DNA from: Planctomicrobium piriforme | Lineage (GTDB): Bacteria > Planctomycetota > Planctomycetia > Pirellulales > UBA1268 | DNA length: 64,000 nucleotides | Reading direction: 5' to 3' | Assembly (NCBI GenBank): GCA_945869735.1 | Contig: CAMBPQ010000001.1 | Coordinates: 62,001 to 126,000, forward strand | Shown here: in pieces, positions 18,155 to 27,963 of the stretch | Layout: the number at the start of each line of letters is the position of its first letter | Numbering within the stretch: the stretch's first letter is position 1 | The notes under the pieces: model-generated | What the model saw: the letters and a program-made list of their open reading frames with translations, nothing else | What the model was told of the DNA's origin: nothing | The model's database searches: none | Made by a program: the position numbers and the translations under genes

Positions 18155-19051
18155 TCATCCGCAGCGGGCGAGATGCTCGCGGATGAGGCCCAGATCGTAG
18201 GGGGTCGACCGCTTCAGGTCCCCCATGACGCGGCCCAGATCGATGCCGTAGTGGTTCACCCTGAAGAGCCCCACTTTCACGAACGGCACCCCGGCCTCCA
18301 GCAGCCGCCACCAGACCAGCTCGCTGGGGTTGTGCGGCGCGCGGCGGCTCTTTCGAACCAGCCGCCACGATCTGCTCGGCTCGGCGATCGAGAGCTGCGG
18401 AATCACCTCCCGCAGGCTCACGCGGGGCGCCGTGGTGGCGTCGTAGAGGCCGGCGACGGAGAACCCGGCGCGGAGGACGTGTTGCGAGAGCCCGACCTCG
18501 TGCCGCTCGATCACCTCGCTCTTCGATGACAGCGGCTCGACCGTTGACCAAAAGGTGTCGAAGCACGGCGACTCGAGCAGTGGCCGCCGCATGCCGAAGA
18601 ACCACGACTGCACATGCCGCTGGCGGGGCAGACCGCGCCCCGGGGGCTGGTCTGAAACGACCATGCCCCACAGGTCGGCGCCGGCCGTCCGGGGATCGTC
18701 GAATGCGGGCTTAAGATCGAAGAGCGGGCCGTAGACGCTGTCGTTGACACAGATCACCTCGTCAAACGCGGATCGATCGAGCGTCGCGAGTCCGTCCCGC
18801 CAGGCACCGAAGTCGTAGCCGACGTTCCTGCGGGGCAGGAACTCATCAACGAACGGTTTCAGGGCCGCCGGCAGCCGGCGGCCGCCGTTGGACACCACCA
18901 CGAGTCGGTCGGCGAACTGGCGGTATGCGGCGATGGCGTGCCGGACATGGGGATCGAAGTCACCGTGCGGGTCGAAGTGGGCCAGCACGATCGCCCGCGC
19001 GGATCCTCCGCGGGGAGCCATCCGAATCGCGCTCACGTGGCCTTCACTCAT
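18155..19051 (-). CDS. Rhamnan synthesis protein F (RgpF)-like glycan protein
   Basis: 298 aa, no membrane segment. The motif RRNVGYDFGAWRDGL near residue 95 followed by VICVNDSVYGPLFDL is characteristic of the RgpF family, which modifies rhamnose-rich or other cell-surface polysaccharides. The C-terminal part (NPSELVWWRLLEAGVPFVKVGLFRVN) also fits the family. It lies 19 bases downstream of a GT2 glycosyltransferase gene, so the pair probably serves surface-glycan assembly. A later in-frame ATG (MAPRGGSAR, ten residues on) is an alternative start. Confidence 0.8.
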   Translation of the reverse strand: MSEGHVSAIRMAPRGGSARAIVLAHFDPHGDFDPHVRHAIAAYRQFADRLVVVSNGGRRLPAALKPFVDEFLPRRNVGYDFGAWRDGLATLDRSAFDEVICVNDSVYGPLFDLKPAFDDPRTAGADLWGMVVSDQPPGRGLPRQRHVQSWFFGMRRPLLESPCFDTFWSTVEPLSSKSEVIERHEVGLSQHVLRAGFSVAGLYDATTAPRVSLREVIPQLSIAEPSRSWRLVRKSRRAPHNPSELVWWRLLEAGVPFVKVGLFRVNHYGIDLGRVMGDLKRSTPYDLGLIREHLARCG

Positions 19052-19070
19052 GAATCACGTGCGGCGGGGA

Positions 19071-20105
19071 TCAGGCCGCGCTCCGCACAGCGAGTTGGCT
19101 TTCAACAAGCCGCGTCTGCAGCACCGCCAGCCTCCGCACCGCAGCACAGTCGGATGGCCCGCCGTCGATCAGATCAAGCAGATCGGGGATGGTCCGCAGC
19201 GTGTCGGCAGCGGCCCTCGTCGCGCCTGCCGCGAGCTGTCGCCTGGCGGTGCGCAGGGCGGAAGCCGCGTGCCAGCGAACGCTGGCGGCGACGCTGCGAT
19301 CACGGATCGATTCGGGCAGAGAGGCGGCGTTGATTTGGATAGCGCGGGCCATGTCGGGCCAGACGGCTCCCGTGGAGAAGAGCCGCGCGGTCTCGTTGGC
19401 CGTGTGCCGACGGTAGATGGCCAGCGTCCGCGGCTCGTACCAGACGCGATATTGGGCGGCGATCCGCACCCACATCTCCCAGTCGATCGCATGGCACAGA
19501 TCGTCCCGATAGCCGCCGACCGCTTCGTATGTGTCGCGGGGTACGACGGCCGCCGGCGTCTGAATCCGCTGACGCTCGGCGATTGTCGGCAGCCAGTTGG
19601 CAAGCACTCCGGGAAGCCACTGCTGCCGCGAGTTTGTTTTGACGAGGCGACCGCCTGCGTCGATGATCCGGCTCCGGCAAAACGCCATGCCGACGTCCGG
19701 CGCCCGCGTGAAGCCACGGTCGATCCGCGCGTAGAATCCATGACGGACATAGTCGTCCTGATGCAGCAGGTGGACGAGTTCGCCCCGTGCCAGATCGATC
19801 GCACGGTTCCAGTTGCCGCTCAGCCCAAGTCGTCGGTCATACTCGATTACGTCGATGCGCCCAGTGCGGTCGACCGATCGAACCAGATCGGTGACGAGCC
19901 CCGGCGTCGAGCCGTCGTCCACGACGGCGATCTGCATGACGGCCCGCGAGGGAGCCTGCCGGAGCACCGACTCCAGCGTTTGGCAAAGCATCTCGTTCGG
20001 CTCGTACGTTGGCACCATCACCGAGAACCGCGGCCGCGGACTGGATCCGGCCACCGGCTTGATGCGGGGCACTGCGACGGCGGTGGACACGGGCTTGCGA
20101 AGCAT
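19071..20105 (-). CDS. Glycosyltransferase family 2
   Basis: 344 aa. The GT-A fold is shown by RFSVMVPTYEPNEMLCQTLESVL near the N-terminus, VVDDGST (nucleotide-sugar binding), and LVHLLHQDDYVRHGFY (DxD-like metal site). A helical C-terminal domain follows. The ORF track starts at 20381, but that extension translates repeat family B in reverse and is not protein-like. ATG at 20105 (MLRKPVSTAV) is therefore chosen. Likely co-transcribed with the RgpF-like gene. Confidence 0.85.
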   Translation of the reverse strand: MLRKPVSTAVAVPRIKPVAGSSPRPRFSVMVPTYEPNEMLCQTLESVLRQAPSRAVMQIAVVDDGSTPGLVTDLVRSVDRTGRIDVIEYDRRLGLSGNWNRAIDLARGELVHLLHQDDYVRHGFYARIDRGFTRAPDVGMAFCRSRIIDAGGRLVKTNSRQQWLPGVLANWLPTIAERQRIQTPAAVVPRDTYEAVGGYRDDLCHAIDWEMWVRIAAQYRVWYEPRTLAIYRRHTANETARLFSTGAVWPDMARAIQINAASLPESIRDRSVAASVRWHAASALRTARRQLAAGATRAAADTLRTIPDLLDLIDGGPSDCAAVRRLAVLQTRLVESQLAVRSAA

Positions 20106-20480
20106 GAGTGTGCAAATGGCGGCGAGGGATGCCCACGGGGAGGCTTGACAGTAGGGGGGAATAACAGTCTTCCTGGAACAGGAATAGGCCGGACGGGATG
20201 CGAGAGCGCTTTCGAGATAGCGGTAGCGGCGTCGTGGCAACCTGGGATATGGAGGCGATTGAGTCGGCGAACGCTCGAGGAGCGTCGGGCCGCCGCGGCC
20301 TCCAGCGACGAGACTTTTGCCGCCCCTGAGCCGGCGTTCCACCAAAGTCGTATGCGGCTCTCGTCGCCCAAAAATGAGCACTTCCCGCTGCCCGCGGCTT
20401 GCCGGTCTTCGCCCGCCATCCCAGACTGCCAGCGGGGCTGGCGTGGTGTCCTCCGCCCACCTTTGAGGGAGTATTTTCAG
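20106..20480. other. Intergenic region between divergent GT2 and ThuA genes
   Basis: About 375 bases holding one full copy of repeat family B (listed separately). The sequence just before the ThuA gene has a purine-rich GAGGGAG about ten bases before the ATG. No ORF with a recognisable domain was found. Confidence 0.55.
20263..20356 (-). repeat. Repeat family B, copy 1
   Basis: Reads on the minus strand as CGCATACGACTT, TGGAACGCCGGCTC, GGGGCGGCAAAAGTCTCGTC and CTCCTCGAGCGTTCGCCGAC. The same order of blocks recurs at 35406 and 52141 on the plus strand. It lies upstream of the GT2 gene and causes the false N-terminal extension of that ORF. Confidence 0.8.
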
Positions 20481-21302
20481 ATGAATCGGATACTGACGTC
20501 ATTCGTTGGCCTGTTCGTGATCCTGACGTCCACTGCCGCCTTGACTGCCGAGACCGCGAAGCCGCTCGAGGTGCTCTCTATCACCGGCGGCTGCTGCTAC
20601 GACTACGACGGTCAGAAGAAGGTGATCACCGAGGGGCTCGCCCAACGTGCCCGGATGAACGTGATCGTGATCCACGAGGGAGGGCGACCACCGACCACCG
20701 TGCGGCGCTTTATTCGAAGCCCGACTGGTCGAAGGGCTACGACGTCGTGTTCCACAATGAGTGCTTCGCGAACGTCAAGGACCCGGAGTTTCTCAAGAGG
20801 ATCGTTGTCGAGCACGAGAAGGGGACGCCGGCGGTGATAATGCACTGCGCGATGCACTGCTACCGGGCTGGCACCGACGACTGGTTCAAGCTCTGCGGCA
20901 TCACGTCACCCGGGCACGGCAAGCACTACGCCTACACGGCCAAGACGGTGGGCGACCACCCCGTGCTCCGCGGCCTGCCGAAGGAGTGGGCCCTCCCCAA
21001 AAGAGGAGCTCTATCACTGCGACACGATCTGGCCGACGGCCACGCCGCTCGTCGAGGCCATGCGTGAAGAGCGGCAGTCGATGCAGACCGTCATCTGGAC
21101 GACCCAATACGGGAAGGCGCGGGTGTTTGGCACCACGATCGGCCACTCCACCGACACGGTGAAGCTCCCGGAGTTTCTCGACCTCATGGCCCGGGGCACG
21201 CTCTGGGCCGCCGGCCAGCAGCACGATTGGAACCGGATGGAAATCCTCACCCGCGGCGCCGACCGAGTAGGTCAGAAGTTGCCCACGTTGAAACTCGCGT
21301 AG
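20481..21302 (+). pseudogene. ThuA-like domain secreted protein, two frameshifts
   Basis: A signal peptide (MNRILTSFVGLFVILTSTAALTA) is followed by LEVLSITGGCCYDYDGQKKV, a typical ThuA (trehalose-utilisation type, class I amidotransferase-like) start. The frame then breaks twice. Near 20678-20684, in a GGGAGGG run, one base appears missing and the protein continues as ATTDHRAALYSKPDW. Near 20996-21003, in CCCCAAAAG, one base appears extra and it continues as EELYHCDTIWPTATPL. The protein is otherwise well conserved to the C-terminus, which suggests recent decay or two homopolymer sequencing errors. Its end overlaps the convergent gene by about 30 bases. Confidence 0.8.
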
Positions 21303-22066
21303 GCCCCGAACGGTCCTACGCCCACGCTCATCCCCGAGCCCTTTACGTCGGAGAAGGGCAGTTTGCTCCCGCCCTGGCTCCGGTAGGGGGAGAACGACAT
21401 TCCCGACTGCATCTGAGCCGCGGCGGCGTTTGAGGCTGCCGCGGTCTGTTGCCGTGCAGCCTGCGCCCGCTCCACGAGCTGCTGGCGGCTCGCGTCGAAG
21501 GCCGTCTGCTGCTGCTGGAGGGAGTTTCGCTTCTGCTCGATCTTGTCGATCTCCTGCTGGAGTTGGGCCGATGACATCTTCACGACGTCGGGTACATCCT
21601 TGATGACCTCAGCCCGCTTCTGGTCCGACATCACCGAAAGATACTGCCCAACCCACTGCCGCGCGTCTTTCGCCTCTGGTGTCTCAAGAATCTTGAACTT
21701 TGCGTCGAGGTCGTCGAGCAGATATTCGAGTTCGTACGACGACATCGCCGTGACCCGCTTGTTGAAGTCGGCCTTGATGTTGCGGACCTCCTGCGGGGTG
21801 TAGATGCGCTGTGACGAGAGCCACTCGCCGAGTTCAAAGATTGCCCGCCGCCACCGCTGGCTGTTCATGATCTCGGCCTTGCGGGCGAGATCACCGTCGT
21901 CGCCGTCGGCGTTGCCCTGCGGGGATGCCGCGGGCTGGGCCACGGGCTCTTGCCCACATGACCACGGAACAACGCCGGCGGCCAGCCAGCCGACCATCGC
22001 TGCGGCGACGCAGGGCCCGTGGAACCGGGAAAAACCGCCCGCCGTCGTGATGCGTGACGCCCTCAT
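21272..22066 (-). CDS. Secreted coiled-coil hypothetical protein
   Basis: 264 aa. The N-terminus has a twin-basic start and a hydrophobic stretch (CVAAAMVGWLAAGVVPWSCG) suggesting export, possibly with a lipobox-like cysteine. The central part is helical and charged (MNSQRWRRAIFELGEWLSSQRIY onward). Residues about 170-215 form a glutamine/alanine-rich coiled coil (QQEIDKIEQKRNSLQQQQTAF). The C-terminus is glycine/serine-rich. No known domain recognised. ATG at 22066 overlaps the stop of the upstream gene (ATGA), so the two are coupled. Confidence 0.75.
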   Translation of the reverse strand: MRASRITTAGGFSRFHGPCVAAAMVGWLAAGVVPWSCGQEPVAQPAASPQGNADGDDGDLARKAEIMNSQRWRRAIFELGEWLSSQRIYTPQEVRNIKADFNKRVTAMSSYELEYLLDDLDAKFKILETPEAKDARQWVGQYLSVMSDQKRAEVIKDVPDVVKMSSAQLQQEIDKIEQKRNSLQQQQTAFDASRQQLVERAQAARQQTAAASNAAAAQMQSGMSFSPYRSQGGSKLPFSDVKGSGMSVGVGPFGAYASFNVGNF

Positions 22067-23085
22067 CGTGCCGTGCCCTCGTTGGTTTCCGAACCGGACC
22101 TGCGAATCATCGTCAGGTTGATCTGCGGCATGTGTTCGCCGCCCACGTGCGTCGGCAGCGACCGCCAGATGCAACGGTCCTTGCCATCGAAGGTGTAGAT
22201 GTTGATCGACGACGTCTGGCTGCCATCGGGCAGCACGGCCGTCGTTCGCGCGACCCAAGAGCCGTCGTCGCGGCTCCACGTCGCCTCACCGTGGCCGCCA
22301 TCGTCGCTGAACACCCATGAGCGGATGCTCCTGGAAAGTGGATCCCAGCCAATCCGTTGCGTGATCTGGGTCGCGGCACCCGGACCGTCCGGGCCGCCCG
22401 CCGGCGTGATCTTCAGGTCGCGAAGCAGGTAGGTACGCGAGGGGTTCCAGCGGACAGACATCTCAATGCCGGGCTTGCCAGCCGGCCGCCCTTCGCCGCC
22501 GGTTTCGTCGACCGCCACCCACTCGCCCACCATCCAGGCGAGGTCGGCGAGTGGCTCGGGGCCGGCCGCCTGATCACCGCGGGCCTCGCGGATCGCCGAG
22601 AGCTTCCAGGCATCATCGTGCCGGACCCACGTCGCCGAGAATCGTCCGTGCAGCGGCGCTGCGTGGCGGGGGTGAACGACGGTCACTGTTCCATCTTCGA
22701 CCGCGACATCGGGAGTGATGAACCGCAGGCTCGTTTCGCTGATCGTCACTCTGGTTGTCACTCTGGGCCTATCGGTTTTCGCCGCCTCGGCGGGCGGCGG
22801 CTCAAGCATCGCGATCGTGTCGCTTCCCTTCATCACGCGGCCAGCGTCGTCGATGATGTCGCCGTCGGGCATCCACAGGGCTGCGAGTGCCTTGCCGTCG
22901 CCCCGTTCGAGTGCCGACTTGTAGGTTTGGGATGCAGTGCGGATTGCCCGCTCGTCGTTCGACCGGGTGACCGCGGCCGTTGCCCTCGGCTCCTCGGAGG
23001 TGGCGGGTGTGGCGGCGGTGACGAACGCGAAGACCACGAGGGCGGTGGTGCCACGGTGGAGCAGTCGAAAGGCGTGCAATGACAT
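22063..23085 (-). CDS. Secreted SnoaL-like/DUF4440 (NTF2-like fold) protein
   Basis: 340 aa. A signal peptide (ends near TAATPATSEE) precedes an NTF2-like domain (about residues 45-170: AIRTASQTYKSALERGDGKALAALWMPDGDIID, WVRHDDAWKLSAIREA) of the SgcJ/EcaC or DUF4440 kind. A second beta-rich domain (about 180-325) starts LADLAWMVGEWVAVDE and resembles the lipocalin-like DUF1579 group seen paired with it. The ligand and reaction are unknown. It is coupled to the next coiled-coil protein gene by ATGA. Confidence 0.75.
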   Translation of the reverse strand: MSLHAFRLLHRGTTALVVFAFVTAATPATSEEPRATAAVTRSNDERAIRTASQTYKSALERGDGKALAALWMPDGDIIDDAGRVMKGSDTIAMLEPPPAEAAKTDRPRVTTRVTISETSLRFITPDVAVEDGTVTVVHPRHAAPLHGRFSATWVRHDDAWKLSAIREARGDQAAGPEPLADLAWMVGEWVAVDETGGEGRPAGKPGIEMSVRWNPSRTYLLRDLKITPAGGPDGPGAATQITQRIGWDPLSRSIRSWVFSDDGGHGEATWSRDDGSWVARTTAVLPDGSQTSSINIYTFDGKDRCIWRSLPTHVGGEHMPQINLTMIRRSGSETNEGTAR

Positions 23086-23207
23086 GGAGCACCCAGCAGG
23101 GGAACGGGCTACGGCCGCGCGAACGAACGGGCTCGCGTGCTGGATTTTACCACGCTCTCGGCGGGTGGGGAAAGCATCCGGGCAGATGGTTTGGTAGGGT
23201 GATCGGG

Positions 23208-24428
23208 ATGTCCGATCACGTATCTCTCCTTGCCGACCTGGTGCGCCGCCCGAGCGTCAATCCGATGGGCCGCGACGTCTCCGGCCCGGAATACCTGGAG
23301 GGACGGGTCGGCGATTACCTCGTCCAGAGGTTCACCGCCGCCGGTCTGCAGTGGGCCCGGCAGCCGGTGGCCCCGGGCCGCGACAACGTGGTTGCGCGAC
23401 TGGAGGCGACGGTGCCCCGTGCGCCTGTCATCCTCTGGGACGCGCACCAGGACACGGTGCCTGTCGAAAACATGACCATCGATCCATTTGCGCCGGTTGT
23501 CCGTGATGGGCGGATGTATGGCCGCGGAACGTGTGACGTCAAGGGAGGCATGGCGGCCATGGTCGCGGCTCTGGAGCGGCTTTCCGCGATCGCCGGCGCC
23601 CGCGTGGCGACGGTCGTCTTTTCCGCGACGGTGAACGAGGAGTTTGGCTTCACCGGCGCCAAGGCCTTGGCGAGATTGTGGGACGCGACCGCGGCCGGGG
23701 ATGCGCCGGCGTCGGATGCCGCGGCCCGCAGGGTCGTCGGTCGCCGGCCGACAGTCGCGATCATCGCGGAGCCCACGCGGCTCGACCTCGTGGTGCAGCA
23801 CAAGGGGGCGATCCGCTGGCGGATTCTGGTGCATGGCCGCGCCTGCCACAGCGCGTTTCCGGAGCAGGGGGTGAATGCCATCTACCCCACCGGCCGGGCG
23901 ATCCTCGCAATCGAGACGCTGGCCGGCGAACTGCTCACCCGCCATGCCGACCATCCCTGCGGCCCACCGACGCTCAACCTGGGCACGATCCGCGGCGGCG
24001 CTGGGGTGAATCTCGTTCCCGACCTGACGATCCTCGAGGTCGAACGGCGGGTGTTGCCGGGTGAGTCGCCGCACGAGGCGCGGGCCGAGGTGATCGCCCG
24101 GATCGCCGCCGCCTGCGGTGACGCGCGGATCGAGCACGCCGAGCCGTTCCTCGAGAGCGCCGGGCTCACCGACGCCACCGATGATCCGAAGGCGGCGCCG
24201 TGGGTCGCAAAACTGGCCACCGAGGCGGGTAGCCGCGGGGCTGCCGCAGCCCGCACGGCTGCCCGCTATGGCACCAACGCGAGCGTGCTGGCGGCCGCCG
24301 GCGTGCCGAGCGTGGTCTTCGGGCCCGGCTCGATCGCACAGGCGCACACGGCTGACGAATGGATCGACCTCGCCGAGGTTGGTACCGCCGCGGAGATCCT
24401 CGCCGCCCTCGTGCGCGGCGCGGACTGA
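23208..24428 (+). CDS. M20 family metallopeptidase (ArgE/DapE/ACY1 type)
   Basis: 406 aa cytosolic di-zinc amidohydrolase. Metal and catalytic motifs are in place: WDAHQDTVP (His and catalytic Asp), [12 protein letters not shown] (bridging Asp), NEEFGFTGA (catalytic Glu pair) and [10 protein letters not shown]. The dimerisation domain contains [17 protein letters not shown]. The C-terminal histidine is in [13 protein letters not shown]. It could be an acetylornithine deacetylase, succinyl-diaminopimelate desuccinylase or a general dipeptidase; neighbours do not decide. The start at 23208 matches the family; the track start is 43 codons too early. Confidence 0.88.
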   Translation: MSDHVSLLADLVRRPSVNPMGRDVSGPEYLEGRVGDYLVQRFTAAGLQWARQPVAPGRDNVVARLEATVPRAPVILWDAHQDTVPVENMTIDPFAPVVRDGRMYGRGTCDVKGGMAAMVAALERLSAIAGARVATVVFSATVNEEFGFTGAKALARLWDATAAGDAPASDAAARRVVGRRPTVAIIAEPTRLDLVVQHKGAIRWRILVHGRACHSAFPEQGVNAIYPTGRAILAIETLAGELLTRHADHPCGPPTLNLGTIRGGAGVNLVPDLTILEVERRVLPGESPHEARAEVIARIAAACGDARIEHAEPFLESAGLTDATDDPKAAPWVAKLATEAGSRGAAAARTAARYGTNASVLAAAGVPSVVFGPGSIAQAHTADEWIDLAEVGTAAEILAALVRGAD

Positions 24429-24475
24429 TTGGTACAACAACGTCGTCAAACCACCCCCGCCCCAGGAGCGCGAGC

Positions 24476-25696
24476 ATGGCAGGCAAGATCAAGGTCAAGG
24501 GCTCCGTCGTCGATCTCGACGGCGACGAGATGACGCGGATCATCTGGCAGTTCATCAAGGACAAGCTGATCCTGCCCTACCTCGACCTTGAGATCCGCTC
24601 GTACGACCTCTCGATCGAGAATCGCGACGCCACCGCTGATCAGGTGACAGTCGACGCGGCCCACGCCATCAAGGAATGTGGCGTGGGCGTGAAGTGCGCC
24701 ACGATCACGCCCGACGAGGCCCGCGTGAAGGAGTTCGGGCTCAAGAGCATGTGGAAGAGCCCCAACGGCACGATCCGCAACATCCTCGGTGGGGTGATCT
24801 TCCGCGAGCCGATCATCATCAAGAACATCCCTCGGCTGGTGCCCGGCTGGACGAAGCCGATCGTCGTTGGTCGCCATGCGTTCGGCGACCAATACCGCGC
24901 GACCGACGTGAAGATCCCCGGCAAGGGCGCGCTGACGCTCACGTTCACGCCCGCCGACGGCTCGAAGCCGATGGAGATGAAGGTCTTCGACTTCCCGTCG
25001 AGCGGCGTCGCGCTGGCGATGTACAACCTCGACGATTCGATCCGTGACTTCGCCCGGGCGAGCTTCCGCTACGGCCTGGCCCGCTGCTATCCCGTCTACC
25101 TGTCCACGAAGAACACGATCCTCAAGGTCTACGACGGCCGCTTCAAGGATCTTTTCCAAGAGGTCTTCGACGCCGAGTTCCAGGCCGAGTTCGCAGCCAA
25201 GGGCATCACCTATGAGCACCGCCTGATCGACGACATGGTGGCCAGCGCGCTGAAGTGGGAAGGAGGGTATGTCTGGGCCTGCAAGAACTATGACGGCGAC
25301 GTGCAGAGCGACATTGTGGCCCAAGGTTTTGGCTCGCTGGGCCTGATGACGAGCGTCTTGATGACGCCCGACGGGAAGACCGTGGAGGCGGAGGCGGCCC
25401 ACGGCACGGTCACGCGGCACTACCGCCAGCACCAGCAGGGCAAGCCGACGAGCACGAACCCCATCGCCTCGATTTTTGCCTGGACGAGGGGCCTGGCGCA
25501 CCGTGGCAAGCTCGATGGCACGCCGGAGGTGACGCGATTCGCCGAGACGCTTGAAGCGGTCTGCATTCGCACCGTCGAAGAAGGCAAGATGACGAAAGAC
25601 CTGGCCATGCTCATTGGGCCGGGCCAGCCGCACCTCACGACGCAGGAGTTCCTCGCCGCCATCGCCGCCAACCTCGTCACGGCGATGCAGGCGTAG
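24476..25696 (+). CDS. icd: NADP-dependent isocitrate dehydrogenase
   Basis: 406 aa, oxidises isocitrate to 2-oxoglutarate in the citric acid cycle. It is of the homodimeric eukaryote-like (IDH1/2) type: [41 protein letters not shown] (substrate loop), [10 protein letters not shown] with metal-binding Asp, and [36 protein letters not shown] at 24476 follows AGGAG by seven bases. A copy of repeat family A begins at its stop codon. Confidence 0.96.
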   Translation: MAGKIKVKGSVVDLDGDEMTRIIWQFIKDKLILPYLDLEIRSYDLSIENRDATADQVTVDAAHAIKECGVGVKCATITPDEARVKEFGLKSMWKSPNGTIRNILGGVIFREPIIIKNIPRLVPGWTKPIVVGRHAFGDQYRATDVKIPGKGALTLTFTPADGSKPMEMKVFDFPSSGVALAMYNLDDSIRDFARASFRYGLARCYPVYLSTKNTILKVYDGRFKDLFQEVFDAEFQAEFAAKGITYEHRLIDDMVASALKWEGGYVWACKNYDGDVQSDIVAQGFGSLGLMTSVLMTPDGKTVEAEAAHGTVTRHYRQHQQGKPTSTNPIASIFAWTRGLAHRGKLDGTPEVTRFAETLEAVCIRTVEEGKMTKDLAMLIGPGQPHLTTQEFLAAIAANLVTAMQA

Positions 25697-25756
25697 GGGA
25701 GCGGGTTGGGGTGGAGGCCGTATTCCCCGCGCTTGCGCTTGGGGCTTGCTGACGGG
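25696..25756 (+). repeat. Repeat family A, copy directly after icd
   Basis: GGAGCGGGTTGGGGTGGAGG then CCGTATTCCCCGCGCTTGCG then CTTGGGGCTTGCTGACGGG. It starts at the last base of the icd stop codon. Nearly the same sequence recurs at 27759, 28391 and, inverted, 52246. On the opposite strand it encodes the SPKRKRGEYGLH string. Confidence 0.8.
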
Positions 25757-25795
25757 AGACGGCGTTCACGCCCGAGCATCCGCAGTGAGGCGGCT

Positions 25796-27712
25796 TTAGT
25801 GGGCGGCCAGCAGGCCGAACGCCATCAGGAAGGCGATCAACACGCCCATCAGGCTTTCGCCGGCGATGACGCCACTGCTCACCGGCACGACGTATGTCTC
25901 GGCCGTTGCCGGTCGCAGCCGCGCGAGAATCGTCGCCACCAGCGCGCCGATCAGGAAGGCGATGCTGTCGTGAAACTCGATCACGAACGCGAGGCCGAGA
26001 CCCGTGGCGCTGGGAATCCAGCGGACGAGCCGGCGCGGGACGAGTTGCTCGAGCACCGTGATCACCACCCCCAGCACACCGCCCACGATCATGCCGGCGC
26101 GGCAGGTGGGATGGAGCGTGTCGATACCCTTGGAAAGGAGCTGCGCGACGCCCGCCCAGACGCTCGCTGCCGGTGCCGTGAACTGCGGATTGTCGCCCGA
26201 GATCACCGATGCGTCTGGCACGAGGACGTACCAAGCGGGCACGATCACGGCGGTGCCGAAGAGGATGCCGGCGGCCTGCGCCAGCGTCTGCCTGCGGGCG
26301 TTGGCTCCCAGCAGGTAGCCGCTCTTGAGGTCGACGAGCAGATCGGCGGCGGCCCCGGCCGCACCAGCCGTGACGCCGGCGGTCATCAGGTTGGCGACCA
26401 TCTGCTGCGGCATGGCGACACCGTAGAAGAGCTGCGTCACCTTGCCCATGGCGCCGATCGGGGTGATGTCGGTCTCGCCGGTGGTGCGGCAGGCGACGAG
26501 CGACAGCACAAACGCCAGCAGCACGGCCACCACGCCCAGTGACAGTGGCACCGACCACTCGCGATGCATGATCGCGATGCAGCCCGCGCCGGCGACCATT
26601 GTGCCCGCGACGAACCAGCTTGTGGGCACCTCAATGTGGGCGACCGGGTCGTGGTGGGCGGCTCCAGTGCGGCCGAAGAGCGATCGCAGGCCAGCCAGTG
26701 CGTGCACGAGACTTCGCCACTGGAAGGCGAACGCGGTCAGGCCCGCCGTGACCATCATCGCCGAGCCCGTCCAGAGTCCCCAGCGGCGGATCGCCGCCGG
26801 CGATACTTCGGGCTTGTCGATGGCGCCGGCGGCGTGCATCTCTGGGAACACACCGGCTGAGTCGAGGAGGGGGCCGAGGATGCCGAACAGTACGACGGCG
26901 CCAAGCGCCATCGAGGCGGCCGTCCGCAGCCCCACGATCGCGCCGGCCGCCATCATCTGCGGGTCGATTGGCAGTATGAGTCCGAAGGCAGCCGCTGGCC
27001 GGCCCCCGATGCGCAAGGGCAGGGGCCACGTGGCCGGGATCACGAGCGCCGCCAGCCATGCCGGCGCGGCGAGTCGACCCATCAATCCAGCTTGCCCCTC
27101 CACGAACCACTTGACGACGGCGCCTGCCGCCAGCGCGAGAAACAAGCTGCGGGCCTTGAGGAGCGCCTCGCCCCCTCCCGCGTAGAGGCTGCGGAGGGTT
27201 TCGGCGGCCGCCATGCCCGAGGGAAACGCGAGCTGCTCGCGGTTGATCATTTGACGCTTCATCGGCACCGCGATAGCGACGCCGAGCAGTGCCAGGCAGG
27301 CGGTCCAGGCCGTGAGAACCGGCCAGGAGATGTGCTGCCCCGTGATGATCAGGTAGGCGGCGATCGCGCTGACCATCGTGCCGCCCGTCGACACGCCGGC
27401 GCTCGTGGCGGTCGACTGCATGCAGTTGTTCTCGAGAATTGTCATCTGGGTGCGGGCCAGGCCGAGCCGCATGAAGGCCTGCCAGATTGCATAGCTGAGG
27501 ATGCAGGCCGTGATCCCCACGCCCAGCCCCCAGCCGGTCTTGAGTCCGATGTACAGATTCGACAGGCTCATCACGCCGCCGATGACGCCGCCCATCAGCA
27601 CGGCGCGGAGTGTGGCCTGCGGTGCGTCGTCGCCCCGATAGACGCGTTCGAGCCAGACGCGGTCGCGGTCCTCGAGGGGAACATCGGCCAGATTCACGGG
27701 TTCGTGGTTCAT
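25796..27712 (-). CDS. OPT family oligopeptide transporter
   Basis: 638 aa with about 15 hydrophobic segments. The first, VLMGGVIGGVMSLSNLYIGLKTGWGLGVGI, is the hallmark of the OPT/YSL superfamily. ENNCMQSTATSAGVSTGGTMVSAI and GMAAAETLRSLYAGG are further conserved elements. The family imports oligopeptides or metal-siderophore complexes by proton symport. ATG at 27712 (MNHEPVNLADVPLEDRD) is preferred to the track start 15 codons upstream. The gene is flanked on both sides by repeat family A copies. Confidence 0.9.
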   Translation of the reverse strand: MNHEPVNLADVPLEDRDRVWLERVYRGDDAPQATLRAVLMGGVIGGVMSLSNLYIGLKTGWGLGVGITACILSYAIWQAFMRLGLARTQMTILENNCMQSTATSAGVSTGGTMVSAIAAYLIITGQHISWPVLTAWTACLALLGVAIAVPMKRQMINREQLAFPSGMAAAETLRSLYAGGGEALLKARSLFLALAAGAVVKWFVEGQAGLMGRLAAPAWLAALVIPATWPLPLRIGGRPAAAFGLILPIDPQMMAAGAIVGLRTAASMALGAVVLFGILGPLLDSAGVFPEMHAAGAIDKPEVSPAAIRRWGLWTGSAMMVTAGLTAFAFQWRSLVHALAGLRSLFGRTGAAHHDPVAHIEVPTSWFVAGTMVAGAGCIAIMHREWSVPLSLGVVAVLLAFVLSLVACRTTGETDITPIGAMGKVTQLFYGVAMPQQMVANLMTAGVTAGAAGAAADLLVDLKSGYLLGANARRQTLAQAAGILFGTAVIVPAWYVLVPDASVISGDNPQFTAPAASVWAGVAQLLSKGIDTLHPTCRAGMIVGGVLGVVITVLEQLVPRRLVRWIPSATGLGLAFVIEFHDSIAFLIGALVATILARLRPATAETYVVPVSSGVIAGESLMGVLIAFLMAFGLLAAH

Positions 27713-27758
27713 GGCCGCGAAGTGTACTCGTCGCGAGCCATGGGCATGCGTGGGCATG

Positions 27759-27814
27759 GAGCGGGGCGGAGTGGAGGCCGTATTCCCCGCGCTCGCGCTT
27801 GGGGCTTCCTGACG
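27759..27814 (+). repeat. Repeat family A copy upstream of OPT gene
   Basis: GGAGCGGGGCGGAGTGGAGG then CCGTATTCCCCGCGCTCGCG then CTTGGGGCTTCCTGACGG. Very close to the copy at 25696, so the OPT gene sits between two direct repeats about 2 kb apart. Confidence 0.8.
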
Positions 27815-27963
27815 GCCGTTGCGGCCTCAGGCCTTCGCGGCTCCTCGCGGCCGCGGCTTTCGACGGCCGCCGGGATGGCGGCCGGTCGGGCGCGGCGAAC
27901 CTCGGCTTCGCCCCGTCCGACGCAAGCCCACCGGGGCCATGGATGGCCCGGCGGGCGCTCAAT

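Noticed and set aside
18888-20480. Long upstream extension of the ThuA ORF on the plus strand
   Set aside because: Antisense to the GT2 and RgpF-like genes; the real signal peptide begins at 20481.
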